DNA from: Drosophila persimilis
Taxonomy: Eukaryota; Arthropoda; Insecta; Diptera; Drosophilidae
DNA: 64,000 nucleotides
Assembly (NCBI RefSeq): GCF_003286085.1
Contig: NW_020825321.1
Location: forward strand, 1,178,001-1,242,000
Direction: 5' to 3'
Each line of letters starts with the position of its first letter. Position 1 is the stretch's first letter. The notes under the pieces were generated by a model. It was not told where the DNA came from. It saw only the letters and a program-made list of their open reading frames with translations, and searched no databases. Below, piece after piece: positions 43,702-54,265 of the stretch. A program made the position numbers and the translations under genes.

Positions 43702-45155
43702 GTGGGAACAAAAATGCCAAACAAATCATATATTAAAAATAAAAACACCGCAAAGGAGCTCGGTACTCCTCCTAAAGTACCGGAGGGACAAGCCAATCCC
43801 TCTGCACCAGCGCCTGGGAAACCGGGTCCAAAGAAGACGGGGAAGGAAACTGAGTCGGTCCACCGTCTTCAGGCAGCAGCCGCAGCGAGGGGGGGCCCGA
43901 AAAGCCAATCGGGTTCTTCCAAGTCGGGTGGCTCCAAGGGCGAAGCGGATACCGGTGTGGCTGCCAAGCAGAGCGTAATCGCGGCTGGTAAGCGCACCGG
44001 GACCGAAGAACCCCTGGGACCCCCGGCGGGCAGCGTCTCTGCACCACGGGGAGGAAAGCCGTCGTACCAGGACAGGAGACGAGCGGCCTTCATCCTGTCC
44101 AATGAAGACCCGAATTTCAAGGCGTCAACCGAAGGAAAGGAGCAGAGGCTGTGGGCCTGCTCAATCCTTCCCCTGTTCCAGCCAGCCAAAGCTGGAAAGG
44201 GCGCAGCCAAGGCCCCCAACAAGCGGCAACGCTCAGCGGAGGACCCCGCAAATCAGCCAGGTCAAGCCCAGCAAGCCAAGCGGGTGAAGACCCACCTCAC
44301 GAACCGGTCGTTCGCTGAGGTGGCGAGGGGCAAGACCCTGATCGGTGTCCTGGATAGGGGCGCCGAGGACGGCCATGTCCCCCGCGATAAGTGGCACCTG
44401 GTGGAGAACGAGCTCCAGGACCGGTTCCTACTGGAACTTGAGGAGAACGGCGGACCACCGCCAAAGTGTGAGGACGCAGGGTGGCATCAAGGCAAGGTGA
44501 AAGCCATCGCCTGCCAAGACGCTCGCTCTGCGGCCCTCTACATGAAGGCGGTGGCGGCCCTAAAAGAGGTCTATCCAGGGGCGAAACTGGAGGCCGTGAA
44601 GTGGGAAGATGTCCCTAGTCGCCCGAGAGCCAGAGCGTGGGTCTCGGCTAAGCCTGCAGAGCCTGAGAAGATCCTCAGGTTACTGCAGGTCTGCAACCCC
44701 CACCTTCCTACAGCCGATTGGAAGGTGGCAAAGGTGGAGGATATCCAAGGGCAGAGGCGCCAGATTATCCTCGTCCTAAATGAGGAATCAATAGATCTCC
44801 TCGCAAAGTCGGACGGTGTAGTGGATTATGGCTATAAGAAGGTCACCATATTCACTTACAATCCGATCGCAAGGGCAGGCAGGCGGAGGTCGAGCCAGAC
44901 CCGGAGCTGCCGGAGATCCCGAAAGAGGGGGCCTCGTGCGAGGAGGATAACCCGGCGTCGGATGCGGCGTCCTTGATGTCGGACGACATCCTGGACGACT
45001 ACGCGTTCGACGAGAGCGACCTAGCCAGAGGTCTCAGCCATATCATTGTCGGGGAGGAGCCAGAGTCCCCTGACAGCGATCCAGAAGTAACAATGGTGGA
45101 GGCGAGCCTCAGGAATGTCGTTGACGCTCCTGCAGATAAACCTCCACCATTGTAA
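43702..45155 (+). pseudogene. LOA-clade ORF1 (DUF4780-like nucleic-acid-binding Gag), frameshifted
   Basis: The frame opens at ATG 43714, or at 43702 with an earlier ATG. Basic, Pro/Ala-rich N-terminus; a conserved block from S-F-A-E-V-A-R-G (about 44310) through D-K-W-H-L-V-E-N-E-L and W-E-D-V-P-S-R-P-R-A-R-A-W to V-I-F-like strands near 44850, resembling DUF4780 of LOA-type ORF1. Near 44865 the reading shifts: frame 1 runs into an Arg-rich end at 44976. The acidic tail E-V-E-P-D-P-E-L-P-E-I and M-S-D-D-I-L-D-D-Y continues in frame 3 to 45155, which is the more natural C-terminus. A one-base indel is inferred. ORF2 starts inside it at 45115. Confidence 0.75.
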
Positions 45156-48100
45156 GGCAGCATGCGCTGCTCTACTGCTCCACCTGGCCAAGGGTGGAGC
45201 CGACATAGTACTCATTCAGGAGCCCTGGATCCTCGGAAACAGGGTCTCCGGTCTGAGTACTTCTGATTACAAGCTATATGTAGCTGAAACCACAGGTAAA
45301 ACTCGTACCTGCATTCTTGCAAAAAGAGAGTTGCACTTATTTTTGCTCCCAAATTTCAGCAATGAAGACCACACCGCAGTGAGCCTCGAAGGCCAGGAGC
45401 GCTCACTGAGGATCTGCTCCGCATACATGGGGCATGAACAACCAGACCCCCCTCCACACGCGCCTCTCCGGGCTCTAATCGCAGACTGCTCGGCCAAGGA
45501 CATCGGCCTAATTGTGGGGTGTGATGCCAATGCACATCACTGTCAGTGGGGAAGCACTGACACGAACGAAAGGGGTGAGTACCTTTTCAGTTACTTACTG
45601 ACCACACAGATGGTCTTATTAAACCGGGGTAGTGATCCCACCTTTATCATTAAAAACCGCAAGGAGGTCCTGGACCTCACGCTTGCCTCTCATGAGATAC
45701 AGCGTAACATTGTATCCTGGAGGGTCCTGGAAGAGCACTCCTTCTCGGACCACAGGTACGTGGAAACTGTCTTCTCCTTCTCAGTGTCGAAGCCAGTCCA
45801 ATTCCGGAACATCAGGCGGACAAACTGGACTCGGTATTCTGACTACCTCTGTCGTGTTCTCCCTGAGCCCCCATCTGAGGAGGAGTTCTCCACGGAGGCC
45901 ACGACTCGTCTTCTTAAGATCTTTACCGACGCCTGCAATAAGGCGCTCGACAAAGCATGCCCCTCTGGCAAGAACAGAGGCCGGAAGAAACCTGAATGGT
46001 GGAATCCGAAACTGGGTGAACTCCGGAAAGCCTCCCGGAGACTCTTCAATAAAGCCAAGGCTGAAAACGTTGAGCAAAACTGGGCCGAGTACAAAGCCAG
46101 TCTGTCAACCTACAACAAAGAACTTAGAAAAGCCAAACGCGCCTCCTGGCGTAAGTTCTGCAGCGAAATCGAGAGTAACTCAGAAGCCTCACGCTTGCGC
46201 AGAGTTCTCTCGAAGACAACACCCACCCTGGGCTACTTGAAGAACACCGACCAGTCGTGGACTACGTCCAGCGAGGAGTCCCTAAATCTTCTCCTAAATA
46301 CCCACTTCCCTGGCTGCGATGAAAACAGACCCAACTACCTCGCGCCTCCTTCCGTCGCCTCAAATGCCATCCTGAGACTGCTAAGCCAGGAGAACATTTC
46401 CTGGGCGATCAGAAGTTTTAAACCCTACAAGTCCGCGGGGCCAGACGGCATTTTCCCTGCCCAACTGATTCACGCGGGACACAAAGCCATTAACTGGCTC
46501 AAAATAATCTACGAGGGAATCTTCTCCCACGGGTGCATTCCTGACACCTGGCTTCAGACCAAAGTCGTATTCATACCCAAGGCAGGCAAGCCCTCGCACA
46601 CTGCCCCAAAAGATTTCAGACCCATAAGTCTATCGTCTTTTCTTCTAAAGGCGATGGAGCGGCTCCTGGGGATGCAGCCCCAGCGTGCATTCCGTCCAGT
46701 CTGATCCACCGAAACGGCCCTACACTCGATCACATCGATCATCGAAGCGTCCCTTAATTTTAAGGAGTACACCCTAGTAGCCTTCCTCGACATAGAAGGC
46801 GCCTTTAACAACATCCTTCCGACCGCCATCACGGGCGCACTGACGGATCTGGGCGTTGACTCCAGGACGGTGAGCTTGATCGATCAGATGCTACAATGCA
46901 GGATGGTTGAGGCATCACTGGGGACGTCAACGTGTACCAGATTTGTCAGCAGAGGCACACCGCAGGGCGGAGTCCTCTCGCCCCTCCTATGGAACGTGGC
47001 AGTGAACACACTGCTGCGGGAGATAGAGGGGGGTGGCTGCCGCGTGGTGGCGTACGCGGACGACGTTGCCATAGCATTCTCCGGAAAATTTCCGCAGACG
47101 TTGTGTGAGTGCATGACAAGTACTCTCACGAAAATGTCGAAATGGGCAGACAAATGCGGGTTAGGCGTCAACCCGTCTAAAACGGAACTGGTACTTTTCA
47201 CTAGATAGTACAAAGTTCCGGCACTGATTCCCCCAAGACTATGTGGGGAAACGCTAGTCTTCAGCAACAACGCCAAGTATCTTGGCCTTATCCTCGATAG
47301 AAAGCTCGATTGGAAATTGAGCATAGAGGATAGAGTAAAGAAGGCCACAGTGGCCCTCTATACTTGCAGGAAAGCCATCGGACTAAAATGGGGAATGACC
47401 CCATACATAGTTCGGTGGCTCTACACCGCCATCATACGACCAATCATGCTCTATGGAGTGGTGGTATGGTGGCCAGCCTTGGACAAAAGGACAGGCCTCA
47501 ATAAACTCAGCAGAGTTCAACGCATGGCAGAACTATGCATAACCGGCGGGCTACGCACTACTCCAGGGGAAGCCCTGGATACTGTGCTGGACCTCCTCCC
47601 GGTTGATCTCATGGGAAAGAAGGTGGCAACACTTTCCGCCCTCCGAATGAGAGAAGCCAGACTGTGGAAAGCATTTAGTTTGCGTCTTCTCGGACAGCCA
47701 AGCAGCTATCAAAGCTCTAGGCTCAATATCGTCGAACTCAGCGACTGTAAATGACTGCCGTAGGTCTCTGCACGAGATCGCAGAGCAGTTAGACCTCTTC
47801 CTTATATGGGTCCCAGGCCATAGGGACATCGAGGGGAATGACGCCGCCGACGAGCTAGCCAGGCAGGGTACTACGATTCCTCTCCTTTCGGAGAGGGAGC
47901 AAGTAGCGATGCCTTTGGCTACGTGCAGGCTCCTAACGCACGAATTGTTCGAGCAAAATGCCAATAGGAGATGGCAGCAAACCGTTTCCTGTAAAGTCTC
48001 AAGATTGATATGGCCATATCGATCGAAGAAGCGCTCAGCAGAGCTGTATAAACTCAGCAGAGCACAGTGCTCTGCAGTTACTAGAGCCATTACGGGACAC

Positions 48101-48340
48101 TGGCAGATCGGCACTCACGCCTCTAGACTGTCAATCCCTCATAACGACTTCTGCAGGAGTTGTCGCGACGAGGAGGAGGAGGAATCGGTCCCCCACTTCT
48201 TCTGCCACTGCCCAGCCCTTGGAAATCGTCGTCTTCGTATTCTCGGGGCCGCTTTCCTCACGGACATTTCGGACCTATCCGTAATCAAACCAGGGACCTT
48301 GTCCAAATACATCCAAGCCACCGGATGGGACTGCCCTTAA
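45115..48340 (+). pseudogene. LOA-clade ORF2: endonuclease, RT, RNase H; two stops and a deletion
   Basis: ATG at 45115 (M-S-L-T-L-L-Q-I-N-L). The endonuclease has I-Q-E-P-W and G-C-D-A-N-A-H and ends near S-D-H-R-Y. RT has K-S-A-G-P-D-G-I-F, G-T-P-Q-G-G-V-L-S-P and YADD at 47053-47064. In-frame TGA at 46702 and TAG at 47206 interrupt RT. Near 47680 the frame shifts to +2 and joins the second half of RNase H (D-S-Q-A-A-I-K-A-L, then P-G-H-R-D-I-E-G-N-D-A-A-D-E-L-A), so the first part of RNase H is deleted. A C-terminal C-R-S-C...H-F-F-C motif (about 48150-48215) follows. Not functional. Confidence 0.85.
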
Positions 48341-48657
48341 CCTGCAGTAGTATGCTCTCACGGTTCGGGCAACGCGAAGGGGCACATGCCCATGCGGCAA
48401 CACAACGGACCTGTCTATAGGTCCAAGTGAGCTTGGGGGCGGGAGGCTCTTATCCCCCCCCCCTCCCGGCTACCGCTTTAACCTAACCTAACCTACTACG
48501 CAAGCCTCTTACATTCTGATAGGTTACTAAAAGAGAAGTTAGTTTTTTGGAAAGGTTGAAGCAAGACGGGAAGTTGAGGAAGAGGAAGTTGAGGAAGGGA
48601 TATGGGGGGCCTATTCTTCTTCTTAGCCTTAAACTCCTTCACCACCAAATGCTCCGG

Positions 48658-49524
48658 TCAAAATTTGGTGGAGCAAATGGTGTCAAATTGAGTTGGGGAG
48701 ATGCTTATCTTAAACGAGGCTATCTCCCTGGCATAAGAGAAGTTAAATTTCTCCACCTTTAAACCCAAGGCTTTTATTTTGCTTTGAATAAAAGCAATTA
48801 CATCATTAGATGTGAGGTCAGGGGCCAGCCGTGAAACAAAAACTTGTCGTTTTGGTGGGACTCCCACCAGTGGTTTAGTCACCACAGGTCTAGTACCTGT
48901 GGTGGCAATATCCGGAGGTCCGGAACGTCTATTTACTGGTGGGATCGTGATAGTCGGGACAACTAGTGAACTTGCGGACACCACGAACACGGACGCTGCA
49001 GACGTACTTGGCTGCACATTCTCCGAGGCGATGAATTCGGCTACCGAATCTGCATCGCCAGCAGCTGTCGTTGCCTTTGGAGTGGCAAACGAGATCAACT
49101 GCTGCACACTTGGAGTGGTCGGAGTCAGTTTTTCGGCGGCGCACGGCTGAGTGACGGTTGGCACTTGCAGGTCCCGCGGAGTGACCTTTTTGCGCCTCGG
49201 AGACTCATTCAGCAGTTTTAAACCGCTAAACTGAGCCTCCATGGCTAGGAGCCGATCGTATTGGTTTTTGAAACCAACGGTCAGCTCCTTAAAGCCACTC
49301 CGCGTCTGCCTCATGAAAGACACCATGTCCTTCTCCACCGCACGGCATGCCTCGCAACTGTAATGCAAGCCATTACGTTTGGCTATAGCATCACTCACGA
49401 GGCCAGAAAATCCAGCGCATTTTTCGTGGACTACGCTGTCGCAGAGCCAGCAGGGGACATTTGGCTGATCGTGAGTGATCTGCTTCTTACAGGTTTTTTT
49501 GGCGCAGACCACAGCGTATTCCAT
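48658..49524 (-). pseudogene. LINE-P ORF1 (minus copy), premature stop
   Basis: From ATG 49522-49524 the frame carries the PHD-type finger, the P-R-R-K-K-V-T-P-R-D linker and the RRM-like block, and ends at 48658 where TGG (Trp in F-W-P-E-H-L) has become TGA. The remaining C-terminus, down to the AAAAAAC-TAA site at about 48536-48545, is still readable but has lost about 15 codons near 48595. It forms a ~1 kb inverted pair with 50071-51084. Confidence 0.8.
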
Positions 49525-49554
49525 TTTATATATGTATTTGCTCAAAAAAACTTC

Positions 49555-50070
49555 GTTCTCTTTCGTAGTGATCAGACGTGTTTTTGTTTTGCGCTCCGCA
49601 TTTTTCCTTTTGTTTCGAATAAACAGCCGGAGTTTTCCTAATTAAATTCTAAATATACTTTCTAACCAGACAACAATCTGGAAACCTATTCTTTTACGCG
49701 AGTGCATGCCTTTTGATTTGGGTTAAAATATTATTTAACTTTTTATTTTTCGGCGTCGGCTTGTGTTGTGTTGTTGCAGTGAGTGAGTATTGCATTGCAG
49801 TCCGCTCTCGTCTGGTAGCTTTTGTTGTCTTATCACTCTCTCGCTATCACCTCAACCTCAATAACTGTTCTTTCTCTCTCGCTCTTTCAACTTTCTGAGC
49901 AATAGCGCTCTCTATCTAGTAGCTCTCGCTATAACCGCTCTCCACTCTGCTCTCTTTTTTTCTTACCAATTCCGCTTTGAGCGTTGTCTGGCACATTGGT
50001 CTGATACCAATTTGTTTTGGAAATTTTTAATTTTTTTGATTTTAATAAAATATTTTAATAATAAAAAAAA
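49555..50070 (+). promoter_or_regulatory. LINE-P 5' UTR
   Basis: About 516 bp from GTTCTCTTTCGTAGTGATC to ORF1, rich in pyrimidine tracts such as CTCTCTCGC. Non-LTR elements of this type carry internal promoters here; no specific motif is identified. The inverse is at 54266-54716. Confidence 0.6.
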
Positions 50071-51084
50071 ATGGAATTCGCTGTGGTCTGCGCTAAAAAA
50101 ACCTGCAAGAAGCAGATCACTCACGATCAGCCAAATGTCCCCTGCTGGCTCTGCGACAGCGTAGTCCACGCAAAATGCGCGGGATTTTCTGGCCTCGTGA
50201 GCGATGCCATAGCCAAACGTAATGGCTTGCATTACAGTTGCGAGGCATGCCGTGCGGTGGAGAAAGACATGGTGGCTTTCATGAGGCAGACGCGGAGTGG
50301 CTTTAAGGAGCTGACCGTTGGTTTTAAAAACCAGTACGATCGGCTCCTAGCCATGGAGGCTCAGTTTAGCGGTTTAAAGCTGCTGAATGAGTCTCCGAGG
50401 CGCAAAAAGGTCACTCCGCGGGACCTGCAAGTGCCAACCGTCACTCAGCCGTCCGCCGCCGAAAAATTGACTCCGACCACTCCAAGTGTACAGCAGTTGA
50501 TCTCGTTTGCCACTCCAAAGGCAACGAAAGCTGCTGGCGATGCAGATTCGGTAGCCGAATTCATCGCCTCGGAGAATGTGCAGCCAAGTACGTCTGCTGC
50601 GTCCGTGTCCGTGGTGTCCGCAAGTTCACTAGTTGTCCCGTCTATCCCGATCCCACCAGTAAATAGACGTTCCGGACCTCCGGATATTGCCACCACAGGT
50701 ACTAGACCTGCGGTGACTAAACCACTGGTGGGAGTCCCACCAAAACGACAAGTTTTTGTTTCACGGCTGGCCCCTGACCTCACATCTAATGATGTAACTG
50801 CTTTCATTCAAAGCAAAATAAAAGCCGTGGGCTTAAAGGTGGAGAAATTTAACTTCTCTTATGCCAGGGAGATAGCGTCGTTTAAGATAAGCATCTCCCC
50901 AACTCAATTTGACACCATTTGCTCCACCAAATTTTGGCCGGAGCATTTGGTGGTGAAGGAGTTTAAGGCTAAGAAGAAGAATAGGCCCCCCATATCGCTT
51001 CCAAATCTTTCCAGCGTGCCACCCTCAACCTCAACTTCCTCTTCCTCAACTTCCCGTCTTGCTCCAACCTTTGCAAAAAACTAA
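50071..51084 (+). CDS. LINE-P ORF1 protein: PHD-type zinc finger plus RRM-like domain
   Basis: 337 codons from an ATG in an A-rich context. Cys7-Cys12, Cys25-Cys28, His33-Cys36, Cys57-Cys60 form a C4HC3 (PHD-type) finger. A short coiled region follows (about 65-100), then a Ser/Thr/Pro-rich linker (about 110-225) and an RRM-like block starting R-Q-V-F-V-S-R-L-A-P (about 230-310). PHD-bearing ORF1 proteins are known in the CR1 group; they coat element RNA and aid target-primed reverse transcription. ORF1 ends GCA AAA AAC TAA, a slippery heptamer directly against the stop, with ORF2 in the -1 frame. Confidence 0.88.
   Translation: MEFAVVCAKKTCKKQITHDQPNVPCWLCDSVVHAKCAGFSGLVSDAIAKRNGLHYSCEACRAVEKDMVAFMRQTRSGFKELTVGFKNQYDRLLAMEAQFSGLKLLNESPRRKKVTPRDLQVPTVTQPSAAEKLTPTTPSVQQLISFATPKATKAAGDADSVAEFIASENVQPSTSAASVSVVSASSLVVPSIPIPPVNRRSGPPDIATTGTRPAVTKPLVGVPPKRQVFVSRLAPDLTSNDVTAFIQSKIKAVGLKVEKFNFSYAREIASFKISISPTQFDTICSTKFWPEHLVVKEFKAKKKNRPPISLPNLSSVPPSTSTSSSSTSRLAPTFAKN
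51075..51084 (+). promoter_or_regulatory. Candidate -1 frameshift/stop site between LINE-P ORF1 and ORF2
   Basis: A AAA AAC (51075-51081) in ORF1 frame is followed at once by TAA. A -1 slip yields AAA CTA ACT..., the frame of ORF2, which is open through this point. ORF2 has no ATG before or within the N-terminal endonuclease. The same AAAAAAC-TAA is kept in the other three LINE-P copies that retain this region (about 27676, 48541, 59008, minus strand). Confidence 0.6.
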
Positions 51085-53912
51085 CTTCTCTTTTAGTAAC
51101 CTATCAGAATGTAAGAGGCTTGCGTAGTAAGCTCGGCATTCTTTTCCGGGATAGTGTTGCATTTGCTTCCCACGTTATTGTGTTTACTGAAACCTGGTTA
51201 AAGCCGGACATTCTTAGTTCCGAGGTTTTGGCAGGTCGGTACACAACTTTTAGAAAGGACCGTTCGTCTCGACGTGCAGGAGGGGTTCTAATTGCAGTGG
51301 ACTCTTACTTCACGTCAGAACACTTCACAGTCCAAGTTCAACAGGAACTGGAATTCCTGTGTGTAAAACTGATTCTTCCCGCTTTCGCTATATTCATTAC
51401 TTGCTCGTATATCCCACCTTCTTCGGATATTTCAATTTATGAGCAGCACTTGTCCGCTTTAACCGCTGTTGCTTCCTCGCTATCTGATAAAGATCGTATG
51501 ATAGTTCTTGGTGACTTCAACTTGCCAGGAACTGTTTGGTCTTCGGTAAACGAGTCTAGTATCCTAGTGCCCATGTCACGACATGACTTTGTTGACGGCT
51601 TGCTTGACCTGTCCTTGTCTCAAGTCAATCATGTGAAAAATTCCTTGGGTCGATTGCTTGATCTATGCTTTGTATCGGATCCGACCATAGTGTTGTTAAC
51701 CCGAGCCCTTCCGCTCACTATACCTGAAGACGCCTACCACCCTACTTTCGAGGTGTCGCTAGACATAGGACCAACTGTATTGGATCGGTCGAGTAGACTA
51801 CCTGAACGTGTCCGCTGCTTTCGTAAAGCCGAGTTTGCGAAGCTTAATAACCTAATTAGGGATTTTGATTGGTCCGCTTTGTACTTGTGCACTGATGTCA
51901 CAAAAGCCACAAACATTTTTTACAATGCTCTTGGCACATTTTTTGATTCTTGTGTCCCGCTTTCTTGTCCGATTAGATCTGGAAAACCCCCTTGGTTTAC
52001 CAAAGAGTTATCCAGTCTAAAAAACTTAAAATCAAGACTTTATAAAAAATTTCAAGAAGTGGGTTCTCCTACTTCTCACTCTCGTTATGTAATAGCTCGG
52101 TCAAACTTTTCAGTTCTTAATGCTCAATGCTATAAGAACTACCTATCTCGTTGCAGGATACGTTTTTCTCAGGACCCTAAACAGTTTTACTGCTTCGTAA
52201 ACAGTAAGCGTAGAACGTCCGCACACCCATCCTCGCTATCATTTTGTAATACGTCGGCAAATAATGATCAGGCAATTGCCGATCTTTTTGCCCAGTTTTT
52301 CCAAACTACCTATTCTGAGGAACGCTACTCTGGTCAACCGTACCCATACGGATTACCGAGGTCGAACGGCATTTTCAGTCCCTTGTTAAATGAGTATTCC
52401 CTACTTCAAGATCTTCGACTAGTTAAGCCGGTGTTTTCACCGGGTCCAGACGGGGTTCCAGGTTGTGTACTCAGGTACTGCGCCGAGGCTCTGTGTGGAC
52501 CATTGCTTAAACTATTCACCATGTCCATTGATTCATCTTGCTTCCCCCCAATCTGGAAGGAATCGTTTATAATTCCTCTCCATAAAAAAGGTAGTAAGTC
52601 TGATGTAAAAAATTATAGAGGTATAGCAAAGTTATCCGCTATTCCCAAATTGTTTGAGAAGGTTTTAACTCCGCACTTGCAACATCTCTGCAAGTCACTT
52701 ATATCTCCAACTCAGCATGGATTTATAAGGCGGCGATCAACCACCACGAACTTGTTAGAGTTTACCTCTTTCATTATTAAAGGCTTTCAAGGTAACTTAC
52801 AGACGGATGTTATTTACACCGACTTTAGTAAAGCATTCGACTCTGTAAACCATTCCCTTTTAGCACATAAACTTGACCTTTTAGGGTTTCCGCCCAACCT
52901 CCTGAGATGGATTTCTAGCTATCTTTGTTCTAGGTCTCAAAGAGTCCTCTTCAAAAACTCCCTCTCTTTACCAGTAAAGGTTTCTTCGGGAGTACCACAG
53001 GGCAGCCATCTAGGCCCCTTACTCTTCACACTCTTTATTAATGACTTGCCTTCAGTAATAACATACTCTCGAGTACTTATGTATGCGGATGATGTTAAAC
53101 TCTGTGTCCAGTACAAGGACATTTCATTTCATTCTCGCTTGCAATCCGATCTCAATAGCTTTCAGTCATGGTGTTGTGCAAACTTGTTACACCTTAATGC
53201 CTCGAAATGCAAAGTTATGACATTTTATCGTTCTAACCCTTTGTTGGCTCCCTACACCCTATTTGGGGGTTCTCTTGAGAGAATTACCCTGGTGGATGAT
53301 CTGGGTGTTATGTTAGATCCCAAGTTAAAGTTTTCCGAACACATTTCTACCATGGTAAATAAGGCCATGGGCGTGCTTGGGTTTATAAAGAGGTGGTCAA
53401 AGGAATTTGACGACCCCTATATAACAAAGACTCTCTATACCTCGCTTGTTCGTCCGATCTTAGAATACGGCTCCTGTGTATGGTGCCCTCAGTACAAAGT
53501 ACACCAGGACCGTATAGAATCAGTACAGAAAAACTTTTTACTCTTTGCTCTGCGGGGCCTTAACTGGGATGCGGGTGTAAGACTCCCATCTTACTCTAGT
53601 AGACTATTATTAGTAAACCTCCCATCCTTAGTTAACCGTAGAAAAATGCTTGGTGTGATATTTATGCACAACTTGATCAGGGGTGACATAGACAGCCCTG
53701 ATCTGTTGAGCCGCATAAACTTCACGATTCCTATTAGACTGACTAGAAACTTTATACCGTTGTTCCTTCCACTTTGTAGATCGAATTATTCCTTGCATGA
53801 ACCGTTTAGGGTCTTATGCTCGGACTATAATTCCCTCTACCATATTATATCCTCCACTAATTCTCTTCCTCTTATTAAATTACTAATCCTTACACACCTC
53901 TCTAGTAATTAG
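51078..53912 (+). CDS. LINE-P ORF2: APE-type endonuclease and reverse transcriptase
   Basis: Open from the ORF1 stop region to TAG at 53912, about 940 codons. The N-terminal Q-N-V-R-G-L, F-T-E-T-W-L, L-G-D-F-N-L-P-G and E-D-A-Y-H-P are APE-endonuclease blocks. RT has F-S-P-G-P-D-G-V-P, F-I-I-P-L-H-K-K-G, Y-T-D-F-S-K-A-F-D-S-V, S-G-V-P-Q-G-S-H-L-G-P and YADD (53082-53093). The C-terminus has the usual thumb-like R-P-I-L-E-Y-G-S block. No RNase H. The first ATG is about 130 codons in, so an ATG start would remove half the endonuclease; entry by frameshift or reinitiation from ORF1 is more likely. Confidence 0.9.
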   Translation, partial: KLTSLLVTYQNVRGLRSKLGILFRDSVAFASHVIVFTETWLKPDILSSEVLAGRYTTFRKDRSSRRAGGVLIAVDSYFTSEHFTVQVQQELEFLCVKLILPAFAIFITCSYIPPSSDISIYEQHLSALTAVASSLSDKDRMIVLGDFNLPGTVWSSVNESSILVPMSRHDFVDGLLDLSLSQVNHVKNSLGRLLDLCFVSDPTIVLLTRALPLTIPEDAYHPTFEVSLDIGPTVLDRSSRLPERVRCFRKAEFAKLNNLIRDFDWSALYLCTDVTKATNIFYNALGTFFDSCVPLSCPIRSGKPPWFTKELSSLKNLKSRLYKKFQEVGSPTSHSRYVIARSNFSVLNAQCYKNYLSRCRIRFSQDPKQFYCFVNSKRRTSAHPSSLSFCNTSANNDQAIADLFAQFFQTTYSEERYSGQPYPYGLPRSNGIFSPLLNEYSLLQDLRLVKPVFSPGPDGVPGCVLRYCAEALCGPLLKLFTMSIDSSCFPPIWKESFIIPLHKKGSKSDVKNYRGIAKLSAIPKLFEKVLTPHLQHLCKSLISPTQHGFIRRRSTTTNLLEFTSFIIKGFQGNLQTDVIYTDFSKAFDSVNHSLLAHKLDLLGFPPNLLRWISSYLCSRSQRVLFKNSLSLPVKVSSGVPQGSHLGPLLFTLFINDLPSVITYSRVLMYADDVKLCVQYKDISFHSRLQSDLNSFQSWCCANLLHLNASKCKVMTFYRSNPLLAPYTLFGGSLERITLVDDLGVMLDPKLKFSEHISTMVNKAMGVLGFIKRWSKEFDDPYITKTLYTSLVRPILEYGSCVWCPQYKVHQDRIESVQKNFLLFALRGLNWDAGVRLPSYSSRLLLVNLPSLVNRRKMLGVIFMHNLIRGDIDSPDLLSRINFTIPIRLTRNFIPLFLPLCRSNYSLHEPFRVLCSDYNSLYHIISSTNSLPLIKLLILTHLSSN

Positions 53913-54208
53913 TAATTGTAGTGGTATTTGTATTTTGTATTTTATTGCATGCTTAATTTCTTAATAAGTTTAGTGCTAATTTTCCTCGAAGGTTAGTCTA
54001 ATATCTATCTTTCTTGCATGCTCGCGTTTGGTTCGGCTACGCACCGCGCGTCATGCGGCAGCGCCCCTCGGTCGGTTGGGCGGGAGGAGGGCTGCGTTTT
54101 GCCTGGGATCCGCGCGTAACAGCCTTCTGCTGGTGTCACACGGGCCACTTGACGGTGCAGTAATTGCATCGCCTCTTGTTAGATGCAGTCATTGCATGTC
54201 AACGTCCA

Positions 54209-54209
<1 letters not shown>
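53913..54209 (+). other. LINE-P 3' UTR
   Basis: About 300 bp ending CATTGCATGTCAACGTCCAAT before the A run. This segment is the most repeated piece of the window: it is found inverted at 17871, 29537, 31398, the three array stubs, 40334, 60677 and 62041. Confidence 0.85.

Positions 54210-54247
<38 letters not shown>
54210..54247 (+). other. Poly(A) tail of plus-strand LINE-P
   Basis: A run of about 37 A, then TTTAC and a further A-rich stretch, before the minus-strand LINE-P 5' UTR resumes at about 54266. Confidence 0.9.
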
Positions 54248-54250
<3 letters not shown>

Positions 54251-54265
54251 ACAAAAAAAAAAAAT

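Larger units (their letters stand above)
43232..48493 (+). mobile_element. LOA-clade non-LTR retrotransposon (Trim/Bilbo-like)
   Basis: Inserted in the minus-strand LINE-P ORF2. TACTACGCAAGCC at 43219-43231 and 48494-48506 is a perfect 13-bp target duplication. The element has a GC-rich 5' UTR, an ORF1, and an ORF2 with endonuclease, RT and an RNase H domain, and a 3' tail TTTAACCTAACCTAACCTA rather than poly(A). RNase H plus a DUF4780-like ORF1 is the LOA-clade layout. Base composition (GC-rich) differs strongly from the AT-rich host element. Both ORFs are damaged. Confidence 0.9.
49555..54247 (+). mobile_element. Nearly intact plus-strand LINE-P (CR1/jockey-group non-LTR element)
   Basis: 5' UTR (49555-50070), ORF1 (50071-51084), ORF2 (to 53912), 3' UTR (53913-54209) and a run of about 37 A (54210-54247). 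The 5' end GTTCTCTTTCG matches the 5' end of other copies at 28947 and 54716. It inserted head-on into the 5' UTR of a minus-strand copy. Both ORFs are open throughout, so it is the reference copy and a possible active source. Confidence 0.9.

Noticed and set aside
43574..44287. Overlapping Arg/Pro-rich frames around the LOA ORF1
   Set aside because: They are alternative-frame shadows of a GC-rich gene.
48475..48493. Telomeric repeat tract
   Set aside because: Only three to four TAACC units, sited exactly at the 3' end of a non-LTR element inside its target duplication; Drosophila telomeres are not made of such repeats.
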